Shown in pieces: positions 5,498-8,362 of a stretch of 8,362 nucleotides of DNA. A program made the translations under genes and the position numbers. The DNA lies in assembly GCA_023248505.1 (NCBI GenBank), contig JAHFEM010000057.1, positions 1 through 8,362 on the forward strand. The letters run 5' to 3'. Numbering within the stretch: the first letter of the stretch is position 1; each line of letters begins with the position of its first letter. The DNA is from Nitrospirota bacterium (lineage in GTDB: Bacteria; Nitrospirota; Nitrospiria; SBBL01; Manganitrophaceae). The notes beneath the pieces were generated by a model. It was not told where the DNA came from, made no database searches, and was given only the letters and a program-made list of their open reading frames with translations.

Positions 5498-6937
5498 TCA
5501 TCCGTGCGGCAATGAAGAAATCATCGGAAGAAGCGCCTTCTCCTTCTGAGTCTCGCCGGGACCGGCTTCTCTTTCTACGACCTCCCCGACCAGATCATAG
5601 TCGTGCGCCGCGGTCATCCGGACCGAGACGAATTCACCGGCATTCACGGCCTTTCCGGCGGTGTCGTTGATCAGGACGACGCCGTCGACGTCGGGGGCTT
5701 GCCCTTCCAATCTCCCTTCCAGGAGAAGATCGCTCTCCTTCGAGAGACCGTCGACCAGGAGGGTCTGTGTCGTCCCAATCAGCTTCCGTTGCTTGCGCCG
5801 GGAGATCTTCCGCTGCATCTCCAAAAGCGTCCCTTGGCGTTTGAGCTTGACCTTTTCGGAGGTGGGGTCGCCGAGCGGATAGGCGGAGGTCCCCTCCTCG
5901 TGCGAGTAGGTGAAGATGCCGAGCCGATCAAATTCGGTCTCGCGAATAAAGTCGGAGAGCGCCCGGAACTCCTTTTCCGTCTCCCCCGGAAAGCCGACGA
6001 TGAAGGTGCTCCGGAGCGTCACCCCCGGAATTCGATCGCGCAGTTTCCGAATCAGCTGTTCGATCTCCTTCCGCTTCCCCTTCCGGTTCATCTTCCGCAA
6101 GATCCTATCATCGATATGCTGCAGCGGGAGATCAATGTAGCGGCAGATCTTCTCCTCCTCGGCCATCAAGTCGATCAGCGCATCGGTGAAATCGGTCGGA
6201 TAGGTATAGAAAAGACGAATCCAGTGAATCCCGTCAATGCGGGTCAGCTCTTTGAGAAGGGCGACCAGCTCTCCCTTTTTACGACGATCCCAACCGAAGC
6301 TGGTGAGGCTCTGAGCGATCAGGTTGATTTCGACGACACCCTCCTCGGCCAAGGCCTGCGCCTCGCGGACGACGGAATCGACGGTCCGGCTCTGGAGATC
6401 GCCGCGGAAGGAGGGAATGCTGCAGAACGAGCAGCGGTAGTTGCACCCTTCCGAGACCTTGACGTAGGCCCAGTGTCTCGGCCCCAATCGCAAACGCGGG
6501 GTCTCCGGCTGATAGAGATAGGTCGGCGTGTCGGTGAGACGGGGACGCTCATCTGTTCGCTTTGGATTCAGAAGGGCCTCGCAGAGGGAGGCGATCTTCG
6601 GGAAATCCCCGGTCCCGACGACGGCGTCGATTTCCGGGATCTCGTCGAGCAGATCGCCCGAATAGCGCTGCGTCAAACAGCCGGTGGCGATGAGCGCCCG
6701 GCAGCGGCCGCTTTTCTTCAATTCCCCCATCTCAAGGAGGGTCTCAATCGACTCCTCTTTGGCCTGATCGATGAACCCGCAGGTGTTGACGATCACGATG
6801 TCGGCCTCCGACTCCTCGACGGTCAATTCGTACCCCGCCTGAAGCAGTGATCCGAGCATCACCTCGGAATCGACCTGATTCTTAGGACAACCGAGACTGA
6901 CCAGACCCACCTTCTTCTTTTCTTTTGGATGCTTCAA
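5498..6937 (-). CDS. rimO: Ribosomal protein uS12 methylthiotransferase RimO
   Basis: RimO adds a methylthio group to the conserved aspartate of ribosomal protein uS12, using two [4Fe-4S] clusters and S-adenosylmethionine, in the cytoplasm. With the start used here (479 residues) the N-terminal MTTase domain has C17 (VSLGCPKN), C53 (NTCGF) and C87 (ATGCLTQ). The radical-SAM motif is C165xxxC169xxC172 in EGCNYRCSFC, and a TRAM domain follows from about 388. LGCPKNQVDSE is the RimO rather than MiaB signature. The chosen start is TTG 6937-6935, with GGAGG (6944-6948) 6 nt upstream and the core family N-terminus right after it. A longer in-frame form from TTG 6991 would overlap the promoter -35 box and adds an atypical leader. 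The TRAM domain is followed by an extra tail of about 25 residues. The permease gene follows 7 bp later. Confidence 0.95.
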   Translation of the reverse strand: MKHPKEKKKVGLVSLGCPKNQVDSEVMLGSLLQAGYELTVEESEADIVIVNTCGFIDQAKEESIETLLEMGELKKSGRCRALIATGCLTQRYSGDLLDEIPEIDAVVGTGDFPKIASLCEALLNPKRTDERPRLTDTPTYLYQPETPRLRLGPRHWAYVKVSEGCNYRCSFCSIPSFRGDLQSRTVDSVVREAQALAEEGVVEINLIAQSLTSFGWDRRKKGELVALLKELTRIDGIHWIRLFYTYPTDFTDALIDLMAEEEKICRYIDLPLQHIDDRILRKMNRKGKRKEIEQLIRKLRDRIPGVTLRSTFIVGFPGETEKEFRALSDFIRETEFDRLGIFTYSHEEGTSAYPLGDPTSEKVKLKRQGTLLEMQRKISRRKQRKLIGTTQTLLVDGLSKESDLLLEGRLEGQAPDVDGVVLINDTAGKAVNAGEFVSVRMTAAHDYDLVGEVVEREAGPGETQKEKALLPMISSLPHG

Positions 6938-6943
6938 ACCAAC

Positions 6944-6948
6944 CCTCC
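6944..6948 (-). promoter_or_regulatory. Ribosome binding site deciding the rimO start
   Basis: On the minus strand GGAGG stands 6 nt before TTG 6937-6935, favouring this start over the in-frame TTG at 6991. Confidence 0.7.
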
Positions 6949-6962
6949 AAGAACGAATGGCT

Positions 6963-6991
6963 ATTGTATGCCAACTTCCTCCCGAAAACAA
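6963..6991 (-). promoter_or_regulatory. Sigma70-type promoter of rimO and the permease gene
   Basis: On the minus strand TTGTTT (6986-6991) and TACAAT (6963-6968) are separated by an optimal 17 bp. The -10 box matches consensus at 5 of 6 positions and the -35 box at 3 of 6. Transcription from about 6956 leaves a leader of roughly 20 nt containing the ribosome site. The -10 box is the same as that of the PilZ promoter. Confidence 0.55.
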
Positions 6992-7620
6992 GCGTTTCGC
7001 GAACCCTCCCTCCCCGCTTCTGAATCGCTCCTTTTGGAGTGAACGCCTATTGCTTTTTCCGACCGGCCTGATGCTGACGGCCGTCTTATTCAGCGGCTGT
7101 TTCGGTTCCGACGCGACCCACCGGCGATATCTTTCCCCTTTCCTATCGGGCGACGGCCCTCCGTACTGCCTTCAGAACCGACTTTCTCACGAACCGGGAC
7201 AATATCATGATCATGGCCACACCGATGCGTACGCTTCCACCTTCTCCAGTCTCTTGGGGTTGGGGATCACCGGCGGGATTATTCCCTGCCCTCCGCGCGG
7301 GTGGTGCTGAGCGCGAATTGCCTCTCATCAGGTGCGGTTCGGGTTCATCCTCCTCGGCGGCGCGATCGCGATCGACGCTTGGATACAATTGTGACCGAAA
7401 TCAGACAGGGAAAAGGCCTTGCCCCAGGAAAAAGATTCCATTTTTCGGAAGGTCTCCAGATTTCGGAAGGGCAAATTGGCGCGCCTTATCGATTTTTGAC
7501 GTCATCCCCTTTATCAGATGCCCCTTTTTGACCTTCTTTATTTTGACTTCACAGCGGCACACCGTTTGCTTAACGTAATGGGTGCCAGACCAAACAATCA
7601 AATATCAAGGGGGGATGAAA
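6992..7620. other. Long gap between rimO and the small CxxC gene
   Basis: Apart from the NicO remnant I find no intact gene in these 629 bp. The plus-strand frame at 6957-7310 covers much of it. It contains a lipobox-like string (LTAVLFSGC), but the frame overlaps the rimO promoter and leader and then runs into the NicO fragment, so it is not a credible single gene. After 7392 an open stretch reading LAPGKRFHFSEG and ending with TGA at 7529-7531 has no recognisable homology. From about 7500 the sequence becomes AT-richer, as expected ahead of the small gene at 7621, but no convincing promoter stands out. Confidence 0.5.
7203..7391 (+). pseudogene. Frameshifted remnant of a NicO-family nickel/cobalt exporter
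   Basis: The frame at 7203 reads a histidine-rich YHDHGH followed by SLLGLGITGGIIPCP, the loop and membrane motif of RcnA-like nickel/cobalt exporters (NicO family). The family then continues as roughly SALVVLLSAIAL. Here that continuation needs two frame changes. A base is missing near 7289-7291, where the shifted frame gives PSARVVLSA. One base is extra near 7316, where the original frame resumes with IASHQVRFGFILL before a TGA at 7392. The N-terminal helices of the family are not found upstream in any frame I read, nor is the following FSLGLA helix, so this is an internal fragment. It is probably a decayed gene. A sequencing error could explain a shift but not the missing ends. Confidence 0.65.
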
Positions 7621-7800
7621 ATGAATTGCAGAAAATGCGGCGGACTGATGGTGGCGGAAAAGTTTTTATTCACCTCGATCGATTCACGTCCTTGGGACTA
7701 CTTCGGGGCGCGATGCCTCTGCTGCGGACGGATCGAAGACCCGGTGATCCTGGCGCATGAGCAGAGGGTCCGGTCCCGCCGTTCCAGAAGCGCCGTGTAG
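7621..7800 (+). CDS. Small protein with two CxxC motifs, probable zinc ribbon
   Basis: The 59-residue product opens with MNCRKCGG and later has RCLCCG. C3-C6 and C32-C35 thus make two CxxC knuckles 25 residues apart, the layout of a zinc ribbon that would bind one Zn2+. The segment after the second knuckle (IEDPVILAH) and the basic tail (RVRSRRSRS) could contact nucleic acid. Function is unknown; small proteins of this plan are common, and I cannot name a family. The start was set at ATG 7621 because the GGGGGG ribosome site (7609-7614) lies 6 nt before it. ATG 7615 directly abuts that site, and the longer frame from 7582 adds an unconvincing N-terminus. It stands alone beside the NicO remnant. 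Confidence 0.7.
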   Translation: MNCRKCGGLMVAEKFLFTSIDSRPWDYFGARCLCCGRIEDPVILAHEQRVRSRRSRSAV

Positions 7801-8068
7801 TGTAGGGCGCCGGAGCAAGGACGTTCGGTTCCGTTATTCGACGGATTCCACGAGGAGGGCTTCTCACGAGAAGCGGTCAGTGGAACGTCTGAAAGAACTT
7901 TTACAACCAACGGGCCTTTGCCGTCCACCCCGACCTTTCGATAGACCGATCCAAGATCTTCTTGGTCAGTAGTCCCACCGAAAATATCCGACCCGGCCTC
8001 AATGCCCTTTGGAATTCACGGGAAAATACCTGGGGCGGCATTCGAGACCGTCGGCTTATGCCGATAAA
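7801..8068. other. Gap between the CxxC gene and the end of hemW
   Basis: I see no gene with a start and ribosome site here. It holds the dyad at 7859-7874 and a plus-strand frame open from 7893 to 8138. That frame has a protein-like composition (for example LVSSPTENIRPGLNALW) but no start codon near its beginning, and it runs into hemW on the other strand. No clear terminator for hemW is visible. Confidence 0.4.
7859..7874. repeat. Short perfect dyad downstream of the CxxC gene
   Basis: GCTTCTC and GAGAAGC form a perfect 7-bp dyad around two bases, 58 bp after the stop codon. There is no T-run after it on either strand. It could be a protein site or a weak hairpin; chance is also possible. 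Confidence 0.3.
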
Positions 8069-8362
8069 TCATATAAAGGCAACCGCAATCTCATCGGCGA
8101 GAAGCAGCCCTTTCGGGGTCAGCCGGATCTGCCGTTGATCGACCGTGAGAAGCCCCTCCGAAATCAGTCGGTCGGCGGTCTTTCGAAGGGAGAGATCTTC
8201 ATCGAGAAGTTCGAGCGGCACCCCTTCCATCTTTCTTAACCCGAAGATGATCCGATCTCTTCTCAACGCCCCCGGGCTCACCTTTTCCACATGGTCGATC
8301 GGAAGGCGGCCCGACTCAATCGTCTCCAAATAGGTCGGGAGCGAATCGGTGTTAGCCGGATG
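8069..8362 (-). CDS. hemW: HemW, haem chaperone/radical-SAM protein, C-terminal end only
   Basis: This is the last 97 residues of a protein whose beginning lies beyond the window. It matches the C-terminal region of HemW (formerly called oxygen-independent coproporphyrinogen oxidase-like). There is a linker with SLPTYLETIESGRLP, then the FGLRKMEGVPLELL helix, and a winged-helix-like end with LISEGLLTVDQRQIRLTPKGLLLADE. The radical-SAM cysteines of the family would be in the missing part. HemW binds haem and is thought to deliver it to membrane respiratory proteins. The frame is open to the window edge, so the TTG at 8329 is an internal leucine codon. The stop is TGA at 8071-8069. The link to the cytochromes at the other end of the window is thematic only. 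Confidence 0.83.
   Translation of the reverse strand, partial: HPANTDSLPTYLETIESGRLPIDHVEKVSPGALRRDRIIFGLRKMEGVPLELLDEDLSLRKTADRLISEGLLTVDQRQIRLTPKGLLLADEIAVAFI

Noticed and set aside
5603..6850. 415-codon plus-strand frame opposite rimO
   Set aside because: rimO is certain in this interval from its cysteine motifs; the antisense frame has no recognisable domain and follows from GC-rich codon use.
6957..7310. 117-codon plus-strand frame with a lipobox-like LTAVLFSGC
   Set aside because: It starts inside the rimO leader, has no ribosome site, and its end is the NicO remnant in which the frame breaks. It does not make one credible protein.

Overview
The window reads as a GC-rich, gene-dense piece of a Gram-negative chromosome. 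It carries an exported multihaem cytochrome, a PilZ regulator, TTG and GTG starts with good purine-rich ribosome sites, and short intergenic gaps. The mix of a very haem-rich periplasmic or extracellular cytochrome, a small CxxC protein and RimO/HemW housekeeping genes would fit a Nitrospirota-like or deltaproteobacterial-type respirer. That placement is inference only; no rRNA or marker gene settles it.

Layout. 1-2622 (+): a two-gene electron-transfer module, with a membrane protein that looks like a dihaem cytochrome b, then 12 bp later a secreted 24-CxxCH cytochrome c built mostly of seven 66-residue trihaem repeats. 2641-3255 (-): a tandem PilZ-domain protein, convergent with the cytochrome and read from a clear sigma70-like promoter. 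3256-3690: a 435-bp divergent control region. 3691-4119 (+): a SlyD/FkpB-type FKBP prolyl isomerase. 4120-4245: a convergent gap with a perfect 10-bp hairpin. 4246-6937 (-): rimO followed 7 bp later by an ArsB/NhaD/SLC13-type permease, read from a sigma70-like promoter at 6963-6991. 6992-7620: mostly non-coding, holding a frameshifted remnant of a NicO-family nickel/cobalt exporter. 7621-7800 (+): a 59-residue protein with two CxxC motifs. 7801-8068: no convincing gene. 8069-8362 (-): the C-terminal end of hemW, cut by the window edge.

How the genes work together. The most notable system is the first pair. The membrane protein has two histidine pairs, each 14 residues apart, on two helices (H74/H88 and H250/H264), placed so that they would pair at matching membrane depths and could hold two stacked haems b. 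Next to it is a cytochrome with 24 c-type haem sites and 25 further histidines, enough for a distal histidine on every haem. Together they look like a route from the quinone pool to a long periplasmic or extracellular haem wire, or the reverse. This resembles bc-type modules such as CbcBA of Geobacter in architecture only; homology is not claimed. RimO, SlyD and HemW are ordinary ribosome-modification, folding and haem-related functions, though haem and maturation demands would be high in a cell expressing such a cytochrome.
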